DNA from: Piscicola geometra
Lineage: Eukaryota > Annelida > Clitellata > Hirudinida > Piscicolidae
Direction of reading: 5' to 3'
Assembly (NCBI GenBank): GCA_943735955.1
Contig: OX030965.1
Location: forward strand, 6,718,503 to 6,782,502
Length of the DNA stretch: 64,000 nucleotides
In this document: piece after piece, positions 41,001-55,300 of the stretch
How the letters are laid out: each line of letters opens with the position of its first letter
Numbering within the stretch: position 1 is the stretch's first letter
Made by a program: the position numbers and the translations under genes
Notes under the pieces: model-generated
The model's input: the letters and a program-made list of their open reading frames with translations, nothing else
Told to the model about the DNA's origin: nothing
Databases searched by the model: none

Positions 41001-44000
41001 CCTGTCCAGAGTCTGCACACGCCTGTTTTACGCTCTGTGGAAAATGTTGAAAAATTCAGATATTTTAATAGTTTATTTATTTACTTTGAGAGATTAAAAT
41101 TTATCAAATATTTATTTATTTCTATTTATTTTGAGAGATTACAATTTTCATTGAAGTTCTTCTCAAAGGGTGAAGCCAAACCTCTTTCGCACGTTCTTCC
41201 GTAGAACTTCTCTTTGCACTTGCACAAGAACTTGCTGCTTTGCTTGACTTGGCACTCTCCGCCATTCAGACACGGGTTCACAGGCTCGCACGCTGGTTTG
41301 ATTTGTAAACTTTGTCTTATTTTATTTGTTTAAAAAGTTTAGTCTATTTCAATAAATAAATTAACATTCTTTTTTTTTTTAATGAAAAAAACTATTATAT
41401 TAAATTATCTAATCAACCAACGAGTGCACTTGTTCTTGAAGCACTGGTTGTTGTCAGGGCACACATACTGATTCGACTGGACGGTGTTGGCTGCGACACA
41501 CTTTGAGCTTAGCGTGCACGCCTCTTCCAAAAATTCATCGCCAACCTTTGGGGTAGTGTGATCGTGAATGGGCTGATGAGAGCAAATAGATTTTTTTTTA
41601 AAGAATTTGTTGAGTAAAAAAATTGATTTAATTTAATTTCATACAATTTTTTCGTAGAAAAAATACCTTTCTTGCTTTTCCAGCCTTATCAATACAGCCG
41701 CACTCAGAAATATCGACACATTTTCCTTTTTGTAAGACCTATTGAAAATAGAAAGTCAATAATATAATATTTTAATAAAAATATTCAAAAATCCTAAGAA
41801 ATCAAAAAAATCCAAATAATGTTTTTCTAAACTTTCAACCACCTTGGCGGGGTCCTTGCAAACGCAGACGTCTTGAATGCTGGCTTCCTTGCAGGTGTCG
41901 GCGGCGTTTGGATTGGCGCATGTGTTGAGGCATGGAGGTCCGAAGGGGCGACAGTGCATGTCCGCATCTTGGCATGCACAAGCTGTATCGAGAGGTGGTG
42001 TTTGGAGATTTTATGAGATTTTTTTGCGGTTTTTTATGTTGAGAACGTTGTTGCTATTTGGTGCTTTTAAAAAAGTAGGAAGGCTTTGGAGTATTTACTT
42101 TTGACTGATGTTTAGAGCTTAAAAGATTGTTTTTAATTATTTTTAAATGTAAAAGTGCAAAAACGTTTTAGTTCACTCACAGCATTTCACGTCGGTTCTC
42201 CACTTGGAAACCACCTCTTCCTTCCAGCCCATGCTCCTGCACTTCCTGGCAAACGCCTCAAGACTCCTGCACGTGCTCTCTCGCAAGCAAGTTCGTTTGT
42301 AGTCGTTGAGGCACTGCTGAAAAAAGTTTCCCACTTCAGTTTCTTCGAGCATGAAGATGCATGAGCCGAAGGGACCTGTCTTGCTGAGGATGTGCGTGCA
42401 CATCGATTGTAGGTTTGACGGACAGTCCAGGATTGGTGGAATCGTCGCTTTGCAGGACCTGTGACGTGTTTTTTAAATGTTTAAAAGTTCGGATTTTAAT
42501 GATTTTTCAATAAAGTTTATCAGTTCTTATTTTTAGTTATATCTCGGTCAAATTTATAAATTTTTATACAAATTTTCTTTAACATTTTCAGTTTGTACAA
42601 ACAAGACAAACGACTAACGGTTTAAGCGACTCATCATACGCCAAAAAGCTGTTTCCGACTTCAATTCCAGGGTTCTCAGTGTCAGATGGAACTTTATTAT
42701 TCGACGTCAGGATGTCATTGGTGGCATCATCGTCGAAGTTTCCGCACAGGCCTTTGACGCTGTAACTGAGCGTTTTGGGCAGTTTCATGTAGAAGTTCGA
42801 TCGGTCACTGAAGCCCAAAACCAAGCCGTATGGCGTTTTGAATTCGAGGTATTCGCCGTAGTAAGTGAGCGAGAAAACTTTGTTCGAGTAGGGCACTTCG
42901 ATGATGTCGCCGTTGTGCTGTTGGAAGCGGAAAAATCGACAAGAATAAGCCTTGAAATGCTTTACATCGAAGACAAGTGATTTAATTAATTAGAATTATT
43001 TAATGATAATTATAATTAAAATAATTATCATTATAATTATAAACACCATGATTACAATTAGCCTCATCAGCGACACACAACCACAGCCAGCACCAACCGT
43101 CACGATGAGTGGTCCGAGCCATTGACTGTCCACCTTCAGCATCTTTATGACGTCTTCTCCCAACAGCAGCTCCACGTAGTTGACGTAGGGTAACTCGCTC
43201 GTGGTGTTAGGCCTTGCATAAATAAAGAAAAAGTAGTTTATTTTAAATAAATGCTTGTATTTTTGGAAGACGACAGAATTTAACGTTTCAACAAATTAGG
43301 CTAGAGATTAGATTAGGTTAAATTTTTGAGACTATTAAACTATCTTTTTGAAGCATCAAAACTATCGAAATTTTGCAAAATAAAAATCGGGTAAAAAACA
43401 AATAACCGGTGCACATTGAAGAAGACGTTGAAGGGATAGTTGAGAGAACTTGATAGAGACATGGAGGTTTTGCAAATGGCGTTGTATTCCAGAACTTTTC
43501 CGTCAAACGTCTTGCAGTACACGTCTCCCCAACACTCACACACGTAGTTGTTTTTGTCAGCTAAAGTTTTGGAAAGTTTTTTATGCTATTTAGTTATTTT
43601 TAAAAATAATAATTTTCATTTTATTATTCTTTTAGTATATTTTATCAGTTTTTTTCATCGATTCAATTATTAAAAATGTGTATCATTGCTGATTTATTTG
43701 GGCTCGTACGGCATATTCCGATGTTTTCTTGCAGTTTCTTTCTCAGAAATTCAACCTCGTCGAATCCCGTAGCCACAAAGTAGTTCGAGTTGAGCTAAAA
43801 ATGGGTTCATTAAAAAATATAATATTTTATTTATTTATTTAATTAATATTTTCAAAAAAAACAATAGTAGATTTTTCTTTCATACCCACACTCTCACAGA
43901 CCAACCTTGCACACAAATTCAAACATTCAACGAGCCCTACCTCATGCGGTGGGTCACTGAGGGTCATGAGACTGAGTTTGTCGATGGAATCGGTGATTCC

Positions 44001-47000
44001 GATTGCGACATTCTTAATGTCCATCATCTGCATCTTGAAGGCTTCAACCGGCAGCTCAGAGATTTCTATGGTGGCTTTACCGTCGGTGATGAAAATCATT
44101 AGATTCTCGGCGTAAGGTCGGTCAGCAGGGCTGTTGAAGACCTCCGTTCGAGCGATCCTCAAGGCTGCTGCCATGTTTGTGAGGCCTCCGCCGTAGCTCA
44201 GCTGTTCGAGGGCCGTCAGCAGTGACGGCTTGGTCTTGTATCTGGAAAGAGGGAGAGATTGCCAGGGGGTGTGATCGTTTCAGATGAATTATAAAGTAGA
44301 ATTTGGTTACTTTTGATGTTTGATAAAAATAAGTGATTTTATTTTATTAAATTAATTTTAAATGCTGAAACTAACACGTCCAAGTTCCAGACCAGCTCGG
44401 CTCTAGTTGCGAATTTTATCAGTCCAACCTTGAAGTATCATTTATGTCAATTTTTGAATTCATTAAAAAATTTTAATTAAAAAAATTTTAATTAAAATTT
44501 TTACAAATTGCCTTTGAACATTAAATTAAAACCTGCGTCATTTCGGGCCCAATTTCCAGATCTTTCAGGATGTTTGCCATCGCTTGCAACACATAAGTCC
44601 AACTATCACATCCTGAGATTTAATTTTAAACAATAACCTCAACGGCAATATAACACAAAATAAATTTATAAATGTATAACTATTTTATTAAATTCTCATT
44701 AAAAGAATTAAAATATGATTTCTTGAACCTATGATGAATCCATTTTGGTCGTGTTTTGGCTTCTTGTCGCCAGAGCAAACACTTCCCGACTCGTCCACCA
44801 AAAACAAAATGTCCATTGGACGCTTGCATCCTTCGAGTTTGGATTTTGAGAAATTAGTTCATTTTTGGAATAACAATTATCAATTTTATTTTTAATTCAT
44901 TCAAATGGAAAAACAAAATAAATGTTTCTCACTTTCTGATCAACTCACCGACACATTTTTCTTTCTCACAGTTGGAGCCAATCTTGCAGCCATAGGGACT
45001 CACACTGATGGATTTAGGGCCGTCACATGTGTGTTTCTTGGTGCAGTTCTCTGTCGTCCATGATTCGCCTATCTGTTGTTTCACGTCAAAGTAACAGTAA
45101 AAATAAAAAATAAAACATTTGATTAGTCTTTTTTTCAAACACTCACTACCAAAAATATTTTTAAATGTTTTTTTAACATTAAGAAAAAAACAATGAGCTA
45201 CAAAAGCTTAAAATGATCGACTCACAGCTCTGTCTTTCCCGTAGTGGTCAGTGCATCCGCAGAGACTGGGGCTGATGCAGCGTTGGTTGAAGAGCACTTT
45301 ACCTTCGGGACATGTGCAAGTGTCGGCGGCATCAGGTAGAAGACAGGTGGTGATGGCGTTGGGATTGGAGCAGGTGGGCAGACAGGCAGATGCCTTGACT
45401 GCACACTGCATCTCAGGCGGACATAAACAAGCTGAAGGATTGATGGGGGGATGGGGTAAGATGGGATGGGTGGGTGGAATGATGGGGTTTTAGTTAGGGT
45501 GAAACTTTCAATATTAAATAAATTGAAAAAAGTCAGTGGGTTAGTGAAACTCACGGCATTGAGTGGCAGTCCTCCAGTCGATGACGATGCCCTTAGACTG
45601 GCAAAAGCGATCAAACTCAGCAAAAACTTGGCATTCGGCCTTGTAAGGACTCACGCAAAGGTCCAGAAGGTCTTCCTCACACCTCGCCTGGTACGCCTTA
45701 GCCTCCTTGGGGTACTTGAGGGCGCATGGGGCAAATACTTTGTTGGTGGCGGTGAGCAGCTTGCAGATTAGAGGGTACAGTCGGCAGACAGGCTTTAAAC
45801 TCGAGTCTGAGCACTTTCTGATTTTTTGTATTTTAAATAGATTTCAGTAATCTATTAATATTTAAAAATGATTTATTATTAATACATCTAATTATTTTGT
45901 TGATAAATCTTTAATCACCCATCAATGGCAGTAGCATTGTCAGCCCAGCTGTCTCCGATCATAGTTGCAGCAGTGACGGTCGTGAGTTCGCTGCTGACGC
46001 TCAGTTGCGTTCCCCCCTTCAGAGCCAAATCATTTTTCGTGTTTCCATCGTAGTTTCCACAGAATCCTTGCACTTCGTTCTTGAAGGTCGGATTGACGAT
46101 CACCTTGGCGTAGTAGAGTTTCGAGAGGGACACTGAAATGTCCAGAGACGTGCTCACTTCAACGGCGTCTCCGTTGTAAAAGGCGTAAAAGTCGTCTTCG
46201 GCGTAAGGAATGCTTTTCTCAACGCCGTCCACCTAGAGAATTGATCGTTTTTTGAATTAATTAATTGAAAAGTTTTGCGATAAAAATGGGTGAATGTTTT
46301 AAATCTCACAAATAAATTGACGAGACTGCCGATTGATTTGATGAGTCTTTCCAGCACGATCGTCCTTCCATTGAAGATAATCTCTACTCGGTCGGCGAAG
46401 GCGTTGTATCCGGTGGGGAAGGGGTTTGTGTTCTTCAGCCAGACTTCAATTTCCCCGAAGCTCGACTTGTGCTGCATCATGAGGAACCTGCAAAAGCCCT
46501 TGTACTCCAGGTCAAGGTTGTCGAACGTGTTGCAACGTCCGTCCCCCACGCATGAGCACGTCACCAGCGCTTCGGCAGCTGGTGGTTTTTAAGATGCAGT
46601 TTTAAATTTTTTTGTATGTTATAATATAAAATAATACGTAGTTGTAAAGAACTTTAGAAAAAAGGAGATTCCAAATTTGATTGATGTGTCAACCAACCGC
46701 AAAGATTGAAGGACTTTTGCACGTGTTTCTTGGTCATCTCGATGGCGTTGACGCTCGGCACGATGAAGTACTTCCTTTCTGCCGCCTTCGTGGGAAAGAA
46801 TTCATAAGTTCAACATGTCAGTTTAAAAATTGTTTTTATATTGAAAAATCTAAAAGAAAAAATATAAGTTTTTTAATCACTTCACAAACCGATTCTGACT
46901 GCACGAGGTTTTTGATGTTTTTCTCGTTGACTTTTTCGCTCGTAACCACAGCAGTGAACCTTGCCCCTAACTCCTTCAGGGCTTCCAGCTCTTCAGAAAC

Positions 47001-50000
47001 CTAGAAATGCAGTTCAAAAAGCGAATAAAACTATTCGCCTAAAAATGAAAACAGATTTCGTCAAATAAACTCAACACATCTCAACAAAACAAAACACATT
47101 AACAAATCGCCCTCAAACTTGTCAATAAAAATCCACCCACCTCGCTGTTGAGGGACTTCCATGAGTTGAGGATGAAGAGGACGTGGTTGGAGGCGCTTGG
47201 ACGGTCGAAGGACGTCGTGAAGACACTTTTCTTGAAGATTTTCAAGGCGGCAGCGACGTTTGCTTCCTCGAAGTCGAAACTGATCGAAGTTTCTTTCAGC
47301 AGTTTGAGCAGTCCAAGAGAGTTTCTAAATGGTTAGTTCGAAAAATAATATTATTAAAATAAATTTATTGATCTAGTTAATTATTTTAGTTGTTAATAAT
47401 ACTACATATTACTTTATTTTACTAATTTCATTGTTAATAATAAGACATATTACTTTATTTAACCAATTCAATTGTTAATAATAATAATAATAGTCCACAA
47501 AACTACAAAAAGCACTAACACGAATCCACGACCGATGAGGGCAGGAGTGGCAGACAGTTTCACAATCGCGATATTGTTATCTGGAGATCCAATCTGCAGA
47601 TACGTGATGATCTTGGCGACATAATCGAGCACTTTTTTCCAGCGATCACAAGTGTCCCCATCGAATGTTGGGTCTCCCGTGCACTGCGACTGCGTGTTGT
47701 CGATCACTATCACAGTGTCCATCTTGTCGTTGCAAGCTGAAACATGAAAGGGGTTGGATGGTTAATGGTTATTTATACAAAAATGACTACTAAATTTAAA
47801 AAGTTTTTTTCTTTTCAAATTTATAATGATGGTTGAAATTATTAACAAAATCATAAACAGTGGCTTATATAAACCCTTGGGTTAATTACAAACACTCAAT
47901 GTTTTCGGGCACCACTCACCGACGGAGCAGTCTGCGCCAGAGAAACCGTACGAGCACTTGCACAACTTGCCACCGTCGACGTTCAAGTCGTGGCAGGTGC
48001 CTCCGTTCTTGCAGATGTTCTTCGAGCATGCTGTCGTTGAATGGGAATGACGTAGTTAACCACTTTATGCGTAATTATTTTTATATTTATTCTTATTATT
48101 TGATACATTTATTCTTTTTATATATATATTATTTGATATTTTATATATTTTGTTCTTTTATATATTTATTTTTCTCTCAAAATAACACTAATAATCTATT
48201 AGTAACAAAGTGCTCACAAGAGCATGTTTCTCCGTTGCAGGTGGTGCCAATGGGACATCTGAAGATCTGCTGCTGGACCACTCCGTTCGCACCACAAGAC
48301 TTCTTCACGTGGCAACCGTTGGTCAACCACGTAGCTTCCAGCTGGTGGAGGAATAATAATGAAAAAATATAAATTCAATATTCACTCATTTCTCCAATTA
48401 AACTAGGGAAATGATGACTAGGAAATTATTTTTCACAGATTACACCATTTTTAAAAATTCTAATAAATGCTCAAAAATATTTTTTTTAATTATAAGAAAA
48501 TAAATACTCCTATACAATCCAGAACAAAGCCAACACTCGCCTGTCTAGCAGAGCCATTCTCATCGACGCAGCCGCAGTCCTTGGGCAGAACGCAAGAGCC
48601 GTCAAAGAGGGTTTTTCCAGCGGGGCAGATGCAGATATCGGTGGCGACGTTCGGTACTACCTTGCAAGGAAGGTTGGCGCAAGTGCTGCGACAGGCGGTC
48701 GTCTTCACCGCTCTGCTCATGCTCGGGTCCGAACAGCCCATCGCTGTGTTTGTAAATGAAAATGCGTGTTTTTTAGATTCCATTTATTTGAATAGAATAT
48801 TCCTCAATGAAACCCAATCTTTCTCCAGTGAATTTGGAGCTTTATTTAAACTCACGGCAAGTGACGGCTTCCCTCCAGTTTCCCTCGGCAGTCGACCCAG
48901 CCTCTTGGCAGATCTTCGCAAAATTCTCCAACGACTCGCAAGCAAACAAGTCATTGCAAGACCTTCTCACGTCTTTCACACAATCGAGTGCAAAATGTCC
49001 AGCTTTCTGTTTGCCCATCTTGGTCAAACAGTTTCTAAAGGGACCTTGTTCTTCCAGGATGATCATGCACTTGTGGGTAGGTGTGTCAGTGCATTCTTCT
49101 TGGGGTGCTTGGATCTCTTTTTTCTCAGGGCAGCTGGAGAGGGGTGATTGAAACTTATTTGAAAATTAAAACTTTTTTTTTCATTATTCAAACTCAATAT
49201 ATATTCAAACAGTTCTAATGACCCGATTAGGTGTTAAACAAATATTTCCAATTACAAATATATGAGTTATTCTTGATTATCTTTGTAATAACGCAATACT
49301 TGTTGCCTTGGTGTAGAAAGATTGATTGGATGTTATTCTATAGGTAACACAGATGTGTTTATAGTCACTAGAGATTGATTTATCTTCTTGGAGTCTTATA
49401 TAATGTCTAACTCATATTTAAAAATGAGAACAACCTAAAAATTATTTTCTATATCAATAAAGTACGTTAACAAAATTTCATTGTAGTTTTTTATATTTTT
49501 TAAAACCAATAAAAAATATTTGTTCATAATAACATAAATCTATCTATAAATCTCCGAATCAATCCACCATTCCATTGACCCACAAATTCACCAGTCGTTA
49601 ACTAATCTACCAACCACCTACGCAACCACCTACACATCCCTCTACACACATCCTTACGCAACCCCCTGCACACCCACTTACACACCCACTTACAAACCTC
49701 CCTTTCCACCCACCCTACCACCAACTTGAGAACGAAGCTTTCAATGACTCTGACTCCAGGGTCGTGCAGTTCCATGACGTTCTCGCCAGTGGCTGTGGTG
49801 TAATCGTTGACCGGATCACCGTCGAAGTTTCCGCAAACTCCTCCTCTCAACTTGTCGGACATTCTGTTTGAAATTTATAGAATCAAATGTTGACAAAGGG
49901 GTAGAGTTTTTGATGGGAATTAACAACGTTTTATGAAACCCTGATATCAATTAAATCACTCATAATTTGATTCATTTAATTAATTGAAAAAGTTAATATG

Positions 50001-52300
50001 AAATTATTATATAATTTAATTTAATTATTTTAAAATTTAATTCAATTATTTTAAAATTTAATTTAATTATTTTAAAATTTAAGTTAATTATTTTAAAATT
50101 TAATTTAATTATTTTAAAATTTAATTTAATTATTTAAAAATTTAATTTAATTATTTTAAAATTTAATTTAATTATTTTAACATTTAATTTAATTATTTTA
50201 ACATTTAATTTAATTATTTTAACATTTAATTTAATTATTTTAACATTTAATTTAATTATTTTAACATTTAATTTAATTATTTTAACATTTAATTTAATTA
50301 TTTTAACATTTAATTTAATTATTTTAACATTTAATTTAATTATTTTAAAATTTAATTTAATTATTTTAAAATTTAATTTAATTATTTTAAAATTTAATTT
50401 AATTATTTTAAAATTTAATTTAATTATTTTATAATTTAATTAAAATTAAATCAATCTATTCGACTGACATTTTTGGCACAGTCGCCTTAACCCTCCACTT
50501 GTGGGTGTAACTGATGCTCACGCCATTTGCATCCCTCATCTCAACAGCGTCTCCGTTGTGCAGAATGGAAAAACCTTCGGTCGATTCAAATGGGACTTCC
50601 ACAGGAATGTCGTTAACCTTTGGCATTCATGGAATTTTTGCGGGATTTTAAATGTGGTTTTATGTGATTTTTATGTGAATTAATGTGATTTGTTTGAGAT
50701 TTAATGTGATTTGTTTGAGATTTAATGTGATTTGTTTGAGATTTAATGTGATTTGTTTGAGATTTAATGTGATTTGTTTGAGATTTATTGTGATTTGTTT
50801 GAAATTTAACGTGATTTGTTTGAGATTTAATGTGATTTGTTTGAGATTTAATGTGGTTTTTAAAGGATTTTTAGTGGTTTTTATTATTTATATATTAATC
50901 AATTGCTCTCATTTCATTGAGTTCTATTGCAGTTTTCATGAAATAATCACTAATCAATTAGCAAAATGTGTTACATATCTTGGAGTCATGAACTAGCCCT
51001 GGGTATACATTACTATGCAAGTTTTCAACACTTTTAGTTTTATGCTTATTGCAATACATCTATAGTAATAACCTATTATTATTTCATTTGTATATTCTTT
51101 TATTATTTGTTTGTGAATTATAACTTTATTTTTCATACTTTATCTTTTTTATTTCGTAACACATTTCTTCACGCATCAATCCACTAAACCACCACAACGC
51201 ACCAAAGTTTGAACGACGGCAGATCCAGAAAATCCTTTCTTCTGCAAAACCACCACATTCCTTCCTGACCGGATCTCGACCGATTGCGGGTAGGAAAGGT
51301 TGAGAGTGTTGCTTCGAAAAATTGACGATACATGGACGGTGATGGACGGGTGAGAGATGAGAATGTATTTGCAATCTCCTTGGTAGTCGAGTTGTACGCC
51401 GTCAAAGGTGGTGCACTGTTGGCCTGCTGTGCAGACACAAGAGGCCGATTCTCGGGTGTCTACTGGTAGCTTTTTGAGTTCTGTGCGGAAGTGGTGGGTA
51501 TTTTGAGAATATTTCATTGGTGGGTGTGTGGTTAGTTAAATAATTCATTCTAAAAATGCAGCCCATACATTTTTTTGTCTAATTAAATGATGAAGACATA
51601 ATTTAATTAGACAAAATTACGGACTATTAAGAGATTTTTCTAGCTTAAAAATCATTTGTTAGTGTGAATGCAGAAGATGATGAAGATGGAAAATCGATTG
51701 GACTGAGAGATCAATCTAAAGACTCCATAATATATGACTCCAAAACCTTGATATTCCAATATAATTCCTATGACATATAATCATCATAACATTCTGCAAT
51801 GCACTCATCACCACACCACTACTCTATCCCTACTTCTTGCCAGTAACTTTTCTTGAGTGCATCACCATCAACATAAGTTCAATTTTTTGCTATCATCAAG
51901 ACCCAACACCATTATCATTATCATCAGCACCATCATCATCAACACCACCACCATCATCGTCATCATCATCATCAACGCCACCACCACCATTATCAACATC
52001 ACCACCATCCTCATCATCACCACCACCATCCTCATCATCACCACCACCATCATCATCGTCATCATCATCATCAACACCACTACCACCATTCTCATGATCA
52101 CCACCACCATCATCATACCACCACCATCATCATCATAATCCCCGTCTCATCGTCATCATCATCGTACCATACCATTTTCGCAAGCTTCCCCATCGAATCC
52201 AGCGTGACAGAGGCAGAAGGAGCCACTGTTGAGTTCGATGCATTCTCCGTGCTTGCACTTGCTTGGAGTGCAGCCTGCGTTGGTGATGATGATGATGTTG

Positions 52301-52331
<31 letters not shown>

Positions 52332-55300
52332 TGATGATGATGGTGATGATGATGATGGTGGTGATGAGGATGATGATGATGGTGATGAGGATGATGATGA
52401 TGGTGATGATGGTGATGATGATGATGATGAGGATGATGGTGATGATGATGATGGTGGTAGTGATGATGGTGGTGGTGGTGGTAGTGATGATGGTGATGAT
52501 GATGATGGTGGTAGTGATGATGGTGGTGGTGGTGGTAGTGATGATGGTGATGCTTGTTATTGCGATGAAAATTTTTTTCGAAAAAATTATATTTGATGAT
52601 AATTTTTATTTATTAACCCGAAATGCAAACTAATGAGACCTATGATGAAGGCACCTATGTTAAACTCAAACGAATCTATCCTAATAAATCACCTCTCCTA
52701 AGAAAATTTCAACATTTGAATTTTAAAATTTAAAATCATTAAATTCATCAAATAGCCGTTCGAATAGCAATAAATCTTTCTTTCTTCTGCATCTCAATCG
52801 ATGAAATGCATAAATAACAAACTGATGAGACGTCAAATGCCTACTTTTGCATGTTCCCGCCACGCAGAATTTATCGTTTGCGCACGCGAAATCTTGCGTT
52901 TCGTATCGACCATTGCTGACGCACGTATGCAGCAGAGAGCAGTCGCCGTTCAGCCAAGTGGCTTTGAGCTGTCGAGGTGGTTGTGGGTAGTTGGAAGTGG
53001 TTGATGGTGGTTGTGGCTGTGGTAGATGTTGAGGTGAGTTGTGAGCTGTTGTAGGTGGTTGTGGGTTGTTGGAAGTGGTTGGAAGTGGTTGATGGTGGTT
53101 ATGGTAGGTGTTGTGGTGGGTTGTGAGCTGGTTGGTTGTGGTTGTTGTAGTTTTGGTGGTTACCGGTGATTGATTGTGGTTTTAGTGAAATAGTAGTTAT
53201 GAAATTAGTTCATCATAGAATTCAACTCTTACATAATATAATCTTCAAGTTTGTCAAAATAAATGTTCACAAAACTTTTCAAAATCGCAATAGAAAAAGC
53301 CTCAGACACAAAAATCGCACCGGATAGACAACGCCAGTGACACCATCGATGCAGCCACAAGCGGATGCTGGGATGCAAGAGCCGTTGTGGTAGACAGTTT
53401 CATCGGGGCAGACGCAAACGCTGTTGTAGCTCTCGAGGATGCAGCGACCGTAGGGCTTGTAGAGCGACTGGGGAGCGAGCAATGACTGGCAAGTCTCGAT
53501 GCAGCCAGAAGACCAGCGTGAACAAGTCTGTTTGAGGCCCGGACACTTGCACGCTGGTGGAGTGTGTTGTGTTGTTTTTGTCGTTGAGGTGTTGTGTTGT
53601 TTTTGTCGTTGAGGTGTTGTGTTGTGTTTTGTGTTGTTGTTTTTGTTGTTGTTGTTGTTGGATGTGATGTGCTGTTTTTGAATTATGTTGCTGTGGGAAA
53701 AGAGTTTTTTGGTGAGATTATTTTGAAGAAAAGTTTGTTGAGGCTTATGAAAAAACATGGTGAGTTATTTGTGGAGTGCCATAATAATTTTCCAAACGCT
53801 AATGTAAAACTAACGACAATGCGTTAGTCAGTCAGAATAACTTTTCTCAAATAAAATTCCAATAAAATAAAAAAAACTCACGTTCTTCTAGCTTTTCAGT
53901 CCACTCGGGCAGTTCCAGACCGTTACTGTTACAAGCGGTCGCAAAGACTCTGACAACATCCTTGGCAGCCTGTACATCACAAGTCATCGACAAATCTTCG
54001 ATGCAGATGTCGTGGAATTTCTTCAAGATGGCCGCATCGAACACGTTGAGGCAATTCTTGAAGAGGTAGGAGAAAGAGGAGATCGGGACGAGGTAGGCGC
54101 AGGCTATATTCCCGCCAAAGAGGGTGTCAAGCGAGCAGGGAGGTGGCAGTGGAGCTTCGTGCAGTTGACACTGTTCGAATCTGTCGGTGATGAAAGAGGA
54201 GGTGTGGTTTGATTGTTGGAGGAAGTTTTTGTTTGGATGATATTCAGGTAAGTTTATAGCTTGGTTTCAGTAATGAGTTCCAAAATTTCAAATGTCTTCG
54301 AAGTGTTCAAACATGTTTCTTCCTCTCCACCCTCCCTCCTCCTTTCCTCACGTTTTGTGCAGGTCTTCCACGTAGCTGTTTCCAACGAGAATCGCAGGAA
54401 TTTCCATGTCCTTGACGATTGTGCCATCCTTCAGAGACCAGTCGTTCAGGTCCAGTCCATCCATGTTCCCACACAACCCAGTCATTTGCTTGCCGAATGA
54501 TGTGGGCACTACCACTTTGACGTACCTGAGGAGTAGGTGTTTGTGTGTGTGTCTGTATGTTTGTTTTTGTGTGTGTGTGTCTGTGTGTGTGTTTTTGTGT
54601 GTATATGTGTGTGGTTTATTCTCGTGACATAAACGATTCAAAGTTTCAAACCAAATATTTTGTTCAAATAAATTATTTCCTATTTGCCTATCAAGCTTCA
54701 CCAAATAAACGGCTAATCGTTTTCTTTGAAAATATTCCCTAGTCACACGTTTGAAAAACATCCTCAATCTCGACTCACCAAGCCCTGTGGAAGTCCACCC
54801 TGAAGCCATTGTCGGCGACGAATCGGACGGAGTGGGTGGTGACGGGAAAGATGTCAAAGTTTGAGTTGCCTCCCCTCACGCTGTAGGGCAGCTCCACGTT
54901 GATGCTGTTCACCTGTGACGGGAGAGGTTGTTGTGGTTGTTGGGGTGTTGGAGTTAATATGTTCTTGTAAGGTAGCTGCTTCACATTTCGTTCTGAAGTT
55001 ACTTTCCAGTTATGTTTATATTAATTATATTTTTTTAACGCGAGTATTTTAGTAGCTTTGTTTCCGCATCAGGTAGACTCGTATCAATACAAACATCCAT
55101 TCCCCTTATTCCTCTTCAACTCCTCCCCCCCCCCCCACTTTCTAACCTTGACCTTCATGACCAGCTCTTCAATGGTGAAGGTCAAATTATATAGGTCGAA
55201 CTGCAGATCCAGCCCTCCAATGTACACCACGTCTGGATTGTAGGAGTGGGGCCTCCGGTGGGCATAAACACTGATCGTCTTTGGTCCGTTGTATCGACTG

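Noticed and set aside
52204..52633. Poly-Asp and poly-Met/Val proteins on the plus strand
   Set aside because: Translation of GAT/GGT microsatellite on the strand opposite the gene.
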